DNA of 64,000 bases. It comes from Deltaproteobacteria bacterium. Its GTDB lineage: Bacteria; Desulfobacterota; Syntrophorhabdia; Syntrophorhabdales; JANXAF01. The notes under the pieces are model-generated. The model was given only the letters and a program-made list of their open reading frames with translations, ran no database searches and had not been told where the DNA came from. Where the stretch lies: positions 22,052-86,051 of the forward strand of contig JAOADT010000002.1 of assembly GCA_026417175.1 (NCBI GenBank), written 5' to 3'. A program made the translations under genes and the position numbers. This document shows, in pieces, positions 46,442-55,199 of this stretch (position 1 is its first letter; the number at the start of each line of letters is the position of its first letter).

Positions 46442-47238
46442 TTTTTCACCCATTCCTCAAAAACAGGAAAAATGTATGGTTTTGATGAAATGGGGTTCTC
46501 CTTTACTATAACCATCGTTTCATATACGGTTTCCACATTTTCAAAAGTTAAAACTTGCTTAGGCGGTCCGTCTATGACTATTTGGCCGCCTGAAAGAAGT
46601 AAAAGTCTGTCACAAAACTCACTTGCCATGTTAAGATCGTGAAAAACAACAATCTCAGTAACTTTTTTCTCTTTGTTTAGTTTTCTCAAGAGATTCAATA
46701 TTCTCACTTGGTGACCGATATCAAGATGGGAGGTTGGTTCGTCCAATAAAAGTAGTTTAGGATTTTGAGCTATGGCTTTGCTTATACTTACAAGCTGTCT
46801 TTCTCCTCCGCTTAGGTTTGACATTGGTTCATCCTTAAGCTGTAAAAGCCCAGTTTGACTCAAGGAATCACACGCTATACGCATATCCTCATCATCCTCA
46901 AAAAACTTAAACGTACTTCGGTAAGGGATTCTTCCTAATAGGACGAAATCCATCACTGACATTGTTAGATCGAAAATCGAATCCTGCGATACCAAGGCCA
47001 CCTTTTTTGCAAGTTCTTTCCGAGAGATGGATTTCAAGTCTTTCCCTTCAAATCTCACCTTGCCATAGAAAGGAGTGAGAATCTTGGTTATCACTCTAAA
47101 TAGCGTTGTCTTGCCAGAACCATTAGGTCCTATTATTCCTAAAACTTCACCTTCATTAACAGATAGATTTATGTTTTTAAGAACCATCTTTTCTCCGTAG
47201 CCACAGGAAACGTCTATCACTTCCAGCAAAAGACTCAT
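46438..47238 (-). CDS. btuD: Cobalamin/iron-type ABC transporter ATPase
   Basis: A 266-residue ATP-binding subunit of a BtuCD/FecCDE-type importer. Walker A is GPNGSGKTT, the Q-loop is in LVSQDSIFDL, the ABC signature is NLSGGERQLVSI, Walker B is LLLLDEPTSHLD and the switch His is in EIVVFHDLNMASEFC. It pairs with the BtuC-like permease and BtuF-like binding protein in the same operon, so B12 uptake is the likely role rather than siderophore uptake. It overlaps both neighbours by 4 bp. Confidence 0.92.
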   Translation of the reverse strand: MSLLLEVIDVSCGYGEKMVLKNINLSVNEGEVLGIIGPNGSGKTTLFRVITKILTPFYGKVRFEGKDLKSISRKELAKKVALVSQDSIFDLTMSVMDFVLLGRIPYRSTFKFFEDDEDMRIACDSLSQTGLLQLKDEPMSNLSGGERQLVSISKAIAQNPKLLLLDEPTSHLDIGHQVRILNLLRKLNKEKKVTEIVVFHDLNMASEFCDRLLLLSGGQIVIDGPPKQVLTFENVETVYETMVIVKENPISSKPYIFPVFEEWVKK

Positions 47239-48209
47239 TCCTTTCTCCGTAAAAGAAGATACAAGAAAAGGCTTCCTCCAAATATTCCGGTTATAACTCC
47301 AACTGGGAGTTCGGCTGGCCTTATTAATATCCTAGAAATAGTGTCGCAGACTATCAGAAATGAGCTTCCAAAGAAAAAAGAGGAAAAAACGAGAAACCTG
47401 TGGTCAGAACCAAAAAAAAGGCGCATCACGTGGGGTACAAGAAGTCCCACAAATCCTATTATTCCCGTAATAGAGACAGTAATTCCTGTAAGAACCGATG
47501 ACAAAATTAAAAGTATTCTTTTAATTCTAAAGACGTCAACACCAAGGTGAGATGCCTCTTCTTCACCTAGCTGAAGCGCATTGAGATCTACCGAAAAAAG
47601 ATATGACATAAGAAGGAAAAAAACAGACACTAGAGAGAGAAAAAGGATCATCCCTCTTTTATCCTCCTGAAGAGTTCCCATCATCCAAAATATTATCCTG
47701 TGCACGTCTTCGGACCTAACAATTGCGAATAAAAGCATTATAAATGAAGAGCATACAAAACTTATCATAACACCCGAGAGGAGAAGTTCCTCTTTTTTTA
47801 AGTGTTTTCTCGATGAGAGAAAAAGGATTATGAGGAGAACTACAAATGAACCAACAAAACCAGCAACAGAGAGAAAAAATGAGCCAAAAATCTCATCTAG
47901 ACGGGTAATGATACTTATAGCCACAAAGATGGCCGCTCCGCCAGAAATTCCCAGCGTGTACGGTTCAACGAGCGCGTTTCTGAATATGCCCTGAAGCAAA
48001 AGTCCAGAGAGTGACAGACTGCCTCCCGCAGCAAATCCCAGAAGTACCCTAGGAAGTCTCAAGTCAAAAAGTATGGCCTCTTCGTAAATATCTTTGGGCA
48101 AAAGAACCATCCCTGCCGGACCGACTATAATTGAAGAAAAAACGCAAATTAAAAGAATGAGAAAAGAGCCCACCAAGGAAATCAGTAGTTTTTTTTTCTT
48201 CTCTTTCAA
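47235..48209 (-). CDS. btuC: Cobalamin ABC transporter permease (FecCD/BtuC family)
   Basis: A 324-residue inner-membrane permease with about ten membrane segments. DLRLPRVLLGFAAGGSLSLS, FRNALVEPYTLGISGGAA, TGIIGFVGLLVPHVMRLFF (the coupling region to the ATPase) and PAELPVGVITGIFGGSLF are the usual FecCD blocks. Context in the cobalamin operon, next to btuD and near btuF and btuB, assigns it to B12 uptake. It overlaps cobO and btuD by 4 bp each. Confidence 0.92.
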   Translation of the reverse strand: MKEKKKKLLISLVGSFLILLICVFSSIIVGPAGMVLLPKDIYEEAILFDLRLPRVLLGFAAGGSLSLSGLLLQGIFRNALVEPYTLGISGGAAIFVAISIITRLDEIFGSFFLSVAGFVGSFVVLLIILFLSSRKHLKKEELLLSGVMISFVCSSFIMLLFAIVRSEDVHRIIFWMMGTLQEDKRGMILFLSLVSVFFLLMSYLFSVDLNALQLGEEEASHLGVDVFRIKRILLILSSVLTGITVSITGIIGFVGLLVPHVMRLFFGSDHRFLVFSSFFFGSSFLIVCDTISRILIRPAELPVGVITGIFGGSLFLYLLLRRKE

Positions 48210-48745
48210 TACTCTATCCCCTTCCTGGCTAATACTCCCTTAGAATAGTAATGCTTGACTTCTTTCATCTCGGTCACCAAATCCGACGCGTCAATCAATC
48301 TTTGGGGTGCGTACCTACCAGTAAGCACCAATTCTACGTTATCTGGTTTATTCTTTATCAATTCCAACACCTCTGCCTCAGATATAAGTCCAAAAAAAAC
48401 GGCGGTTATTATCTCATCTAAGACTACAATTCCATAATTTTTGGAAAGTAGAGCCTTTTTTGCTTTTTCGAACCCCTTTTTTGCAAATTCAATGTCCAAT
48501 TGATCTGGCTCCTTTTTTACATGTATGAAGCCTTTCTTTCCGTATCTTTCAATCCTGATGTAAGGCTTCAATAATTTAATTGCCCTAAATTCCCCGTAAC
48601 TCCTGCTCTTCATAAACTGTCCAATGTACGTTTTTATACCGTGACCACAGGCCCTCAATGCTAGACCCAGAGCCGCTGTTGTCTTACCTTTGCCATTACC
48701 AGTGTAGATCTGTACGTATCCTTTTCTTACGATTTTTTTTTTCAT
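48206..48745 (-). CDS. cobO: Corrinoid adenosyltransferase (CobA/CobO type)
   Basis: A 179-residue ATP:cob(I)alamin adenosyltransferase. The P-loop variant YTGNGKGKTTAALGLALRA is at the N-terminus; QFMKSRSYGEFRAIKLL and IVVLDEIITAVFFGL (Walker B) follow, and LTGRYAPQRLIDASDLVTEM is the family C-terminal block. It adds the upper adenosyl ligand to incoming corrinoids so that CobU can act on them. It lies between btuF and btuC with 4-bp overlaps. Confidence 0.94.
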   Translation of the reverse strand: MKKKIVRKGYVQIYTGNGKGKTTAALGLALRACGHGIKTYIGQFMKSRSYGEFRAIKLLKPYIRIERYGKKGFIHVKKEPDQLDIEFAKKGFEKAKKALLSKNYGIVVLDEIITAVFFGLISEAEVLELIKNKPDNVELVLTGRYAPQRLIDASDLVTEMKEVKHYYSKGVLARKGIEY

Positions 48746-49578
48746 TGTTTTTTTCTCCTTCCTAAAAATATATCCCTTAGTGTTTCTACCCCTTCCAAAT
48801 AACTCTTGATTGTTGGACTGCAGTAAGTGTGGGAATCTACAAGGTAAATGTTACCTTCCCTTACTGCCTTTAATTCTTTATTTTTTTTCCATTCCTTTAT
48901 TTGTTGCTCTCCCTCAATCCCCATGCTTACTATGATTATGTAATTTGGATCTTTAATAAAGAGTTCTTCTTTAGAAAAAAGCCCTGTTTTCGTATCTTTG
49001 GCAATATTTTCCCCGCCTGCATCTTCTATAAAACTGTTAAGAATAGAGTCTTTTGTAGCTGTGAATAACGGATTCTTTCCCAATTGAATGAAAACACGAT
49101 GTTTCTTTGCCCCTGGGGGGATATTTTCTTTTAGGGTTTTGTAGCGACCGGTAAAATGTAAAACCATCTCAGATGCCATTTCCTTTTTACCAAATATTTC
49201 TGAGACACGTAAAAAACGATGGCATATTTCTTCAAAATTTTTTGGATGAGGGAAAGTGTATACCGTAATACCAAGTTTCTCCATTTTTTGCACCAATCTT
49301 CTATCCATGAGGGGAGAAGTAAATACTATGTCAGGTTTCAGCCTTATAACTCTCTCTAAATTCACATTAATGACGGAGCCTACCTTTTCTTTTGTTTTTG
49401 CATCTTCTGGCCTTGTGCAATAAATTGTGTTCGCTACTATATTATTTCTCATACCCAAAAGATACAACTCTTCGGTTATGGGGGGAGAAAGAGAGATGAT
49501 CCTTGGCTGGGAAGCGAAGGAGATTGAAAGTGTTAAGAAAAAAAAGACTATATAGTGGACTATAAATATACGAATCAC
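48742..49578 (-). CDS. btuF: Periplasmic cobalamin-binding protein (BtuF-like)
   Basis: A 278-residue exported solute-binding protein. The signal peptide is about MIRIFIVHYIVFFFLTLSIS, cleaved near SFASQ. The two-lobed TroA/BtuF fold is suggested by RIISLSPPITEELYLLG, VNLERVIRLKPDIVFTS, RVFIQLGKNPLFTATKDS and AVREGNIYLVDSHTY. There is no lipobox cysteine, so it is probably soluble in the periplasm. It delivers corrinoids from BtuB to the BtuCD importer. It starts 4 bases after the DUF71 gene. Confidence 0.85.
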   Translation of the reverse strand: MIRIFIVHYIVFFFLTLSISFASQPRIISLSPPITEELYLLGMRNNIVANTIYCTRPEDAKTKEKVGSVINVNLERVIRLKPDIVFTSPLMDRRLVQKMEKLGITVYTFPHPKNFEEICHRFLRVSEIFGKKEMASEMVLHFTGRYKTLKENIPPGAKKHRVFIQLGKNPLFTATKDSILNSFIEDAGGENIAKDTKTGLFSKEELFIKDPNYIIIVSMGIEGEQQIKEWKKNKELKAVREGNIYLVDSHTYCSPTIKSYLEGVETLRDIFLGRRKKQ

Positions 49579-49582
49579 TCCA

Positions 49583-50230
49583 TCAGCCCTCTACCTCGAA
49601 GGTCAAGGAGTAAATCCCGTCCTTTTTGACAATTCCTTTTCTCATAACCCGGAGTGGATTTTTAAATATTGGGCCCTCATAAACGAATGTGTGAAATTCT
49701 CCATTCTCACCACACGGATCTACGGATCTTTTTTCCATCTCTTGAACAAAATCTATATCTATATCTTTACCGAGAAAGTCTGCCAATTGATCAAATTTCG
49801 TGGAGCACATAAAACCTTTAAAGCCCTCATTTAGAAATGCCTCTATTACTTTAGGCCTTTCCATTTTCCATAAGGGAAGAATCGGGACAACACCTAGTTC
49901 TTTGCACACCCTTTCAACCCAGACTCTATGCTCCTCAAGGTCGATGTCACCAAATACACCAGCCTCGATTCCAGATCCCTTCATCTGATTAATAGCTTCT
50001 TTGAAATTCTCTTCGTATCTCTCCCAGGATGTTGGAACTTGTATAATCTTTACCTCCATCTCAGAGGCCTGTCTTAAAATTACTTCCTTTGGCAGCCTAT
50101 GAGATCTTGTGTATTTACCTGTCTCTTCTATCATGTTAAGCAAAAAGATTGGATCAATCCCTTGCCTTTTTGCAAAAAAGAAGGCAAGGGCACTGTCTTT
50201 ACCGCCACTCCAAGAACAAAATGCCTTCAT
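49583..50230 (-). CDS. DUF71/COG2102 PP-loop ATPase (diphthine-ammonia-ligase family), B12-linked
   Basis: A 215-residue N-type ATP pyrophosphatase. The PP-loop SWSGGKDSALAFFFA is at the N-terminus; YTRSHRLPKE, GVFGDIDLEEHRVWVERVC and PILPLWKMERP are DUF71 features, and CSTKFDQLADFLGKDID and GENGEFHTFVYEGPIF the C-terminal block. I start at 50230, which has GGAGGT upstream; a longer frame to 50296 adds unrelated residues. The bacterial members have been predicted from comparative genomics to act in B12 salvage rather than diphthamide synthesis; its place inside this operon supports that. The reaction, likely ATP-dependent amide formation, is unproven. Confidence 0.82.
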   Translation of the reverse strand: MKAFCSWSGGKDSALAFFFAKRQGIDPIFLLNMIEETGKYTRSHRLPKEVILRQASEMEVKIIQVPTSWERYEENFKEAINQMKGSGIEAGVFGDIDLEEHRVWVERVCKELGVVPILPLWKMERPKVIEAFLNEGFKGFMCSTKFDQLADFLGKDIDIDFVQEMEKRSVDPCGENGEFHTFVYEGPIFKNPLRVMRKGIVKKDGIYSLTFEVEG

Positions 50231-51135
50231 AAGACCTCCACATAGCCGCATATACGGCAATGATTCGATTTTTTCCCTCCTTTGCAGTTGGGACATATAA
50301 TCTCGCCTATTTTAGCTTGAGGTATCTCTTTGAAAATACTCTTGTAGATCTCAAAGTAGTATAGATGATCCTTCCCATAAAATTTCATCCCATAGAGCCT
50401 TTTTTTCTCCTCAAACTCTTTATCTTCTATTTTAGACGCAAGATAATCCCTTAAGAAAGTCATACCCGATCCTATTTCTAAGGGTCTCTTATCTTGGAAA
50501 ATTAAAGCCTTAGGAAGAAATTTCTCGTATGCCTTTCTTAAAATCCATTTGCCCCATCCTTTTCTTATTTTCATCGATTTAGGGATCTCCTTTGCATAGG
50601 TCTTCACCATTTCGTCAACATAAGGTCTCTTTACAATTATTCCAAAAGCCTCTCCTATGGGGTCTGAGTTGAAAAATAGATTCTTAGAAATCCTTTCAAT
50701 ATACCCTTCTAGATCTTTTATTTTCTTCATGTACTCGTAGCCAGCAAAAAGTTCATCCGCTCCGTCACCAGTGATTACAGATGTAACTTTTTCTTCCTTT
50801 AGTCTTTTCATTCCAAAATATACAACAAGATCGTTTGGTATCGCAGGATCAAAACTTTTTAAAATCTTTATCACTTGAGGTATGGCAGACTCAGCTTCCT
50901 CTATTTTTACGTTTACAATTATAGGATCTATCTTAAGGATCTTTGAAAGTTGCGTCACGTATTCTAAATCTTTTCCCTTACCCTCAAGGAAAACCGACAC
51001 TGGTAAAAACCTTACCCCAAGATCCTTAAGGATAAGTGCTAGGATAGAAGTGTCTAATCCTCCCGAAAGCAGAAGTGACTCTGAAACGTTTCTTCTAACG
51101 GAATCCTCTAGAATTACTCTTAATTTTTTTATCAT
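50227..51135 (-). CDS. Asparagine-synthetase-like PP-loop protein with C-terminal zinc ribbon
   Basis: A 302-residue protein equal to the synthetase half of AsnB without the glutaminase domain. LLLSGGLDTSILALILKDLG holds the PP-loop (S24-S30), and VITGDGADELFAGYEYMKK and RPLEIGSGM match AsnB synthetase blocks. The C-terminus adds a zinc ribbon, CPNC then HCRICG. It overlaps the DUF71 gene by 4 bp and the cobD gene by 4 bp. It could adenylylate a carboxylate of a corrinoid or side chain for amidation, taking ammonia from elsewhere; this is inference. It is not the cell's ordinary asparagine synthetase by context. Confidence 0.75.
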   Translation of the reverse strand: MIKKLRVILEDSVRRNVSESLLLSGGLDTSILALILKDLGVRFLPVSVFLEGKGKDLEYVTQLSKILKIDPIIVNVKIEEAESAIPQVIKILKSFDPAIPNDLVVYFGMKRLKEEKVTSVITGDGADELFAGYEYMKKIKDLEGYIERISKNLFFNSDPIGEAFGIIVKRPYVDEMVKTYAKEIPKSMKIRKGWGKWILRKAYEKFLPKALIFQDKRPLEIGSGMTFLRDYLASKIEDKEFEEKKRLYGMKFYGKDHLYYFEIYKSIFKEIPQAKIGEIICPNCKGGKKSNHCRICGYVEVL

Positions 51136-52157
51136 ATACCTCTTAACGCCTCTATGAGTCTTTTGTTTTCCTTTCTTCTTTTTACACAGACCCTTATAAA
51201 GTTCTCGCCAAGACCAAAAAAGTTAGAGCAATCCCGAATGAGAATCCCTTTATTTAAGAGTTTCCATTTCAGCTCCTTAGATGATTGTCCGTCTTTAAGC
51301 TTAATAAGAAGAAAATTGGTAGTCGAAGGAAAAACTGTAAATCCAAGTTTTGAAAGTTCACGTTCAAGATATTTTCTTTCCTTTCTTATTAGTTGTAGGG
51401 TGTTTCTTGCAAATTCTTCGTCATCAATGAACAATTTTGCAAGAACCATAGCAATAGTATTTACCGTCCATGGTGGTTGAGCCTTTTTTAGCCTTTCTAT
51501 TAACTCTTCGTTTGCAACTAGATAACCTATTCGACAGCCCGCAAGAGGAAAGAATTTAGTGAACGTGCGAAGCACTATCAATCTTTTCTCTTTTATCAAA
51601 AAAGGAATAAAGGACCTGTCTTCTATATCCTCAGCAAAATCGATGAAAGCTTCATCTATCACATAGTATCGTGATGGTAATTCAAAAATTCTATTTCTTT
51701 CCTCTATCAGGAAATTTCCAGTAGGATTGTTTGGGTGACAAAGAAAAACCAGGTCTATATCTTCATCCGTTTTGTAAGAAGGAATCGAGAAATCTGGTTT
51801 GAATCCCATGTAAAGACGCGTAACACTTGCCCCCTCAATGATACTCGCCTTGTTGTATTCGGAAAACGTGGGTTCGAAAATAAGCACCTTTTTTGGTTTT
51901 ACAACCTTAGTAATTAAGTAGATGAGTTCTGTTGATCCATTCCCAAATAGGATCTCGGTTTCTTTAACGTTTAGTCTTTTTGAAACAATTTTTGTCAATT
52001 CGCTGCAAAAAGGGTCAGGATAGACCCTTAATTCCTCAAGAATCGATCCTTTAAAAAGTCTTTTTACTTTTGGGGGAAAGGGTAGCGGATTAACATTTGA
52101 GCTAAAGTCAAGCAATATTCTGTGATTACCTGCATAGCCCCCATGATCAAATTCCAT
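51132..52157 (-). CDS. cobD: L-threonine-O-3-phosphate decarboxylase (CobD-type aminotransferase fold)
   Basis: A 341-residue PLP enzyme of fold type I, close to HisC. It makes (R)-1-aminopropan-2-ol phosphate, the linker of B12. HGGYAGNHRILLDFSSNVNP is the CobD-type N-terminus; RVYPDPFCSELTKIVSKRL, FGNGSTELIYLI and HPNNPTGNFL follow, and the PLP lysine is in LRTFTKFFPLAGCRIGYL. HisC is the alternative, but the N-terminus and the operon with cbiB favour CobD. It overlaps cbiB by 11 bp and the Asn-synthetase-like gene by 4 bp. Confidence 0.9.
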   Translation of the reverse strand: MEFDHGGYAGNHRILLDFSSNVNPLPFPPKVKRLFKGSILEELRVYPDPFCSELTKIVSKRLNVKETEILFGNGSTELIYLITKVVKPKKVLIFEPTFSEYNKASIIEGASVTRLYMGFKPDFSIPSYKTDEDIDLVFLCHPNNPTGNFLIEERNRIFELPSRYYVIDEAFIDFAEDIEDRSFIPFLIKEKRLIVLRTFTKFFPLAGCRIGYLVANEELIERLKKAQPPWTVNTIAMVLAKLFIDDEEFARNTLQLIRKERKYLERELSKLGFTVFPSTTNFLLIKLKDGQSSKELKWKLLNKGILIRDCSNFFGLGENFIRVCVKRRKENKRLIEALRGI

Positions 52158-53082
52158 GTAGTATGATACCTCCTACAACCATGAAAATGGACGATAATAA
52201 CATCAAATAAAGTGACTCTTTTATAAGACCCAATTTTATGTCTTTTTTCTCTTCTCCTATATAGGGCTTAAAACTTAACTTTCCACCGTAATACTGGGGA
52301 CCAGATATTCTGATCCCTAAAGCTCCTGCCATGGCCGCTTCGGGATATCCGCTATTTGGAGAAGGATGCCACGAACCTTGCTTAAAAAAAGTCTTAAGCG
52401 ACATTAGAAAAACTGAAAGGGATCTATAATATATAAGCGAGGAAAGCGAAATGAGAAATGCAGCAAGCCTTGCAGGGACATATCCAAAAACATCATCAAG
52501 TTTTGCAGAAAAAAAACCAAAGTGTAAGTATTTTTCATTTTTATACCCAACCATCGAGTCAAGCGTGTTTACGGCTTTATAAAGCATCGCTAGCACAGGA
52601 CCACCTATTATTAGGTAGAAAAGTGGGGCAACTACCCCGTCATTTGTATTTTCAGAGATACTTTCTACTGTAGATTTTATAATCTCTTTCTCATCCATGT
52701 GTTCCACATCTCTGCCAACGATCATTGAAAGAGCCTTTTTTGCACCATCCAAATCTTGTAGCTCTAGTTTTTTGTAAATTGCCATTCCATGGTCATAAAG
52801 ATCTCTCGTAGACAAAGTAAAATATGAAAGAAGCATAAATAAAGGTACTCTTACGTATTCACCTAGTTTTTCAGAAACGTAAAGGATAAAGGAAGTAGAT
52901 CCCATAGCAAAAAAAATAATAGAAATTGCCATAAATCCACCTTTTATTCGAAGCGTAATCTCCTTCCCGCCTCTATTCATTCTTTTGTCCAGAAAAGATA
53001 TGAGTTTCCCCATTATCTTAACTGGATGGGGGATCCACCTTGGATCACCAAGAAGAAGGTCCAGAATGTATGGTACTAGAAT
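52147..53082 (-). CDS. cbiB: Adenosylcobinamide-phosphate synthase
   Basis: A membrane enzyme of about 312 residues that attaches aminopropanol (phosphate) to adenosylcobyric acid. The family N-terminus is encoded (ILDLLLGDPRWIPHPVK, then MGKLISFLD), followed by STVESISENTNDGVVAPLFY and GFFSAKLDDVFGYVPARL. The first ATG (53013) would cut off 25 conserved residues. Upstream in frame there is no ATG, GTG or TTG: AGGAGGG (53100-53094) is followed at ideal distance by GTT (53088) and two codons later by ATT (53082). I choose ATT, a known rare start, with doubt. It overlaps the btuB end by 7 bp. Confidence 0.85.
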   Translation of the reverse strand: MLVPYILDLLLGDPRWIPHPVKIMGKLISFLDKRMNRGGKEITLRIKGGFMAISIIFFAMGSTSFILYVSEKLGEYVRVPLFMLLSYFTLSTRDLYDHGMAIYKKLELQDLDGAKKALSMIVGRDVEHMDEKEIIKSTVESISENTNDGVVAPLFYLIIGGPVLAMLYKAVNTLDSMVGYKNEKYLHFGFFSAKLDDVFGYVPARLAAFLISLSSLIYYRSLSVFLMSLKTFFKQGSWHPSPNSGYPEAAMAGALGIRISGPQYYGGKLSFKPYIGEEKKDIKLGLIKESLYLMLLSSIFMVVGGIILHGI

Positions 53083-54989
53083 GTTAACTTTATCCCTCCT
53101 TTTAAAACCCTTCCTTCAGTACCGTATCCCCATACCTCGTAGTAATGCTTGTCAAACATGTTCTCGACCCTTCCAAAAACTAATAAATTTTTATTAATCC
53201 TGTAGTCTACTGAACCTCCAAATACTGTGTATCCGCCCATCTTTCTTCCTCTTCCGGTATTGTTGTATCTTTCTCCTATGTACTGGCATTCTAACCCAAA
53301 GGAAGCTCTGTCAAGAACACGATATTGAAAGGCTGCATCAAATTTGTGTTTTGGTCTTCTTGGCAAAGGTTCATCGGCTTCTTTGTCTCTCGCATGACAA
53401 AGAGTGTATCCGAGAGTAAAATTTAAAGACTCTGTAAGCGTCCCACTCAAGGTAAATTCAAAACCTTTCGTCTCTGCTTTGCCTACGTTTTTGAATCCGT
53501 AGTAGACCCATAAAACCGGATCGTAGTCGAATATTATAAGATCCTTTACGTAGTTCTCGAAATATGTCACACCTAGCGACATTCGGTCTTTAAAAAACAT
53601 TTGCTCTAACCCGATCTCGTAAGATTTAGTTTTCTCTGGTTTTAAATCTTTGTTTCCAACAGGTCCCATAAACGGGTCAGCAGGGGCAAATAGCTGATAT
53701 ACAGTCGGTGCCTTAAAGCCGGTAGAATAAGACCCTTTAAGCCTAGTTCTTGTCTCGCTAATAGATAGACTTGGCGCAATTCTGAATGTTGTTTCCGTCC
53801 CAAATCTTGAATGATCATCGGTTCTTATACCTATTATTCCCTGAACCCTATCTTTAATATCAAACCTATCTTGGACATACAAAGATATAGTGTGCGTGCT
53901 TTTTTTCGGCATGATATCTTTTCCCCATGAACTTAAAGATTCGTATTTAGCGTTCTCTCTTTCGTATTCTATACCGAAAACAATTTCATTGTCAGATCGA
54001 ATCACCATGTTATTTTGCCACTCTATTTTCTCGATGGCTCCCTCATACGAATAACGGGACCAAAATGTTCTTACAGGATCTGGATCGTTTTCGTAGTTCC
54101 GATACATATCGTTAACTCCATACGATAATTTTTGAGTCCACTTACCATCGAATAGTTTGATATCTAAGCTTCCTTTTAGCACTAGATTTTTAAGCCTGGA
54201 ATCGTAATTAGGATCATCTCCTTTTGGGCCTGCCCCGTAATCTAGCTCCTTATAAGAATTTATGTGGTTCAAGAGAAAGTGTATCCCAATGTTTTCATTC
54301 GGCTTAACTTGAATCTTCGAGAAAAGAGTGGAATTCCTGTAACTGTCCTTTTCATCATTTCCAAATCTTTTATCTGCAGAAGAGATGCCCTTTGAGTCCT
54401 CGCGTGTAAAAGACAGAAAATAGTTAATTTTCTCCGTACCACCTGACAGCGAACCAGATTCTCGGAAAGTCGAATGACTCGCTGCCGAAGAAGTAAGAGA
54501 AAAAGTGGGTTTGCCCTTTCCTGTTTTTGTTACAATATTGACCACACCGGCTATAGCGTCAGATCCATAGGAGAGACTTTGAGCGCCTTTTAGAATTTCT
54601 ATCCTTTCTACATTTTCAAGCAAAAAGTGTCCAAAATCGAACGACCTATTCGATGAAGTCGGATCGTTTAATTCCATCCCATCTAGAAGCACCAGAGTAT
54701 GCTCACTATTCATACCTCTAATAAAAAGACCTGTTAAAGCGCCTTTTCCACCGGATCGCGTCAAATTCAACCCTGGCAATGTACCTAATGCGTCCTTCGC
54801 GTAATCTAAATGCCTTAATTCAATCTCTTCACTTGTTATCACATTTACTGAGCCCTGAGTCAAAGAGGCTGGGACTGTTACTTTCTCTGCACTTATAATT
54901 ATTGTTTCAAGCTTGTGAATCTCTTGCGAAAAAAGCAATTGGGGCAAAAAGGCAAAAATAAAAATTAGAATTACCGAGAAGTAGATCAT
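53076..54989 (-). CDS. btuB: TonB-dependent cobalamin receptor (BtuB-like)
   Basis: A 637-residue outer-membrane receptor. After a signal peptide (MIYFSVILIFIFAFLPQLLF, then SQE) comes a plug domain with a TonB-box-like ETIIISAEKVTVP and the motifs GLNLTRSGGKGALTGLFIRG and IEILKGAQSLSYGSDAIAGV. A 22-strand barrel ends in the terminal Phe of LKGGIKLTF. The start at 54989 has AAGGAGGTG upstream; an ATG 12 codons earlier lies in the riboswitch. A cobalamin riboswitch just before it confirms the substrate. It leads a twelve-gene operon. Confidence 0.94.
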   Translation of the reverse strand: MIYFSVILIFIFAFLPQLLFSQEIHKLETIIISAEKVTVPASLTQGSVNVITSEEIELRHLDYAKDALGTLPGLNLTRSGGKGALTGLFIRGMNSEHTLVLLDGMELNDPTSSNRSFDFGHFLLENVERIEILKGAQSLSYGSDAIAGVVNIVTKTGKGKPTFSLTSSAASHSTFRESGSLSGGTEKINYFLSFTREDSKGISSADKRFGNDEKDSYRNSTLFSKIQVKPNENIGIHFLLNHINSYKELDYGAGPKGDDPNYDSRLKNLVLKGSLDIKLFDGKWTQKLSYGVNDMYRNYENDPDPVRTFWSRYSYEGAIEKIEWQNNMVIRSDNEIVFGIEYERENAKYESLSSWGKDIMPKKSTHTISLYVQDRFDIKDRVQGIIGIRTDDHSRFGTETTFRIAPSLSISETRTRLKGSYSTGFKAPTVYQLFAPADPFMGPVGNKDLKPEKTKSYEIGLEQMFFKDRMSLGVTYFENYVKDLIIFDYDPVLWVYYGFKNVGKAETKGFEFTLSGTLTESLNFTLGYTLCHARDKEADEPLPRRPKHKFDAAFQYRVLDRASFGLECQYIGERYNNTGRGRKMGGYTVFGGSVDYRINKNLLVFGRVENMFDKHYYEVWGYGTEGRVLKGGIKLTF

Positions 54990-54995
54990 TAGACA

Positions 54996-55014
54996 CCTCC
55001 TTATCCGCGTAAGG
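54996..55014 (-). promoter_or_regulatory. Ribosome-site hairpin of btuB
   Basis: On the minus strand CCTTA-CGCGGA-TAAGG: the 3' arm includes the AAGG of the btuB ribosome site AAGGAGG (55002-54996). It sits directly after the cobalamin aptamer and is a likely expression platform acting on translation. Confidence 0.5.
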
Positions 55015-55021
55015 ATCAGTG

Positions 55022-55182
55022 CCAATTGAAGGTTCTGCCCAAGGTTTCCTGGCTTAGGGATTTAACCTTCACGCCTTCCCATATAGGTGTTACCCTATAC
55101 AGTGGCACATGTGTGAAGGCCTTAAACCCATCACAGTTGCGGGACAGCGGGGGATTTTCACCCCTCTTCCCTTGAAAGCAAA
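55022..55182 (-). ncRNA. Cobalamin riboswitch
   Basis: On the minus strand the conserved cobalamin-aptamer segments appear in order: CAAGGGAA, GGTGAAAATCCCC, CGCTGTCCCGCAACTGTGA, GTGCCACTG and the B12 box AAGCCAGGAAACC (55055-55043). It lies in the 200-base gap before btuB. On binding adenosyl- or methylcobalamin it should shut down btuB and the eleven genes behind it. Confidence 0.95.
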
Positions 55183-55199
55183 ACCCAATTGACGCCCTT

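Noticed and set aside
50227-51135. Ordinary asparagine synthetase
   Set aside because: The glutaminase domain is absent, a zinc ribbon is added and the gene is embedded in the cobalamin operon.
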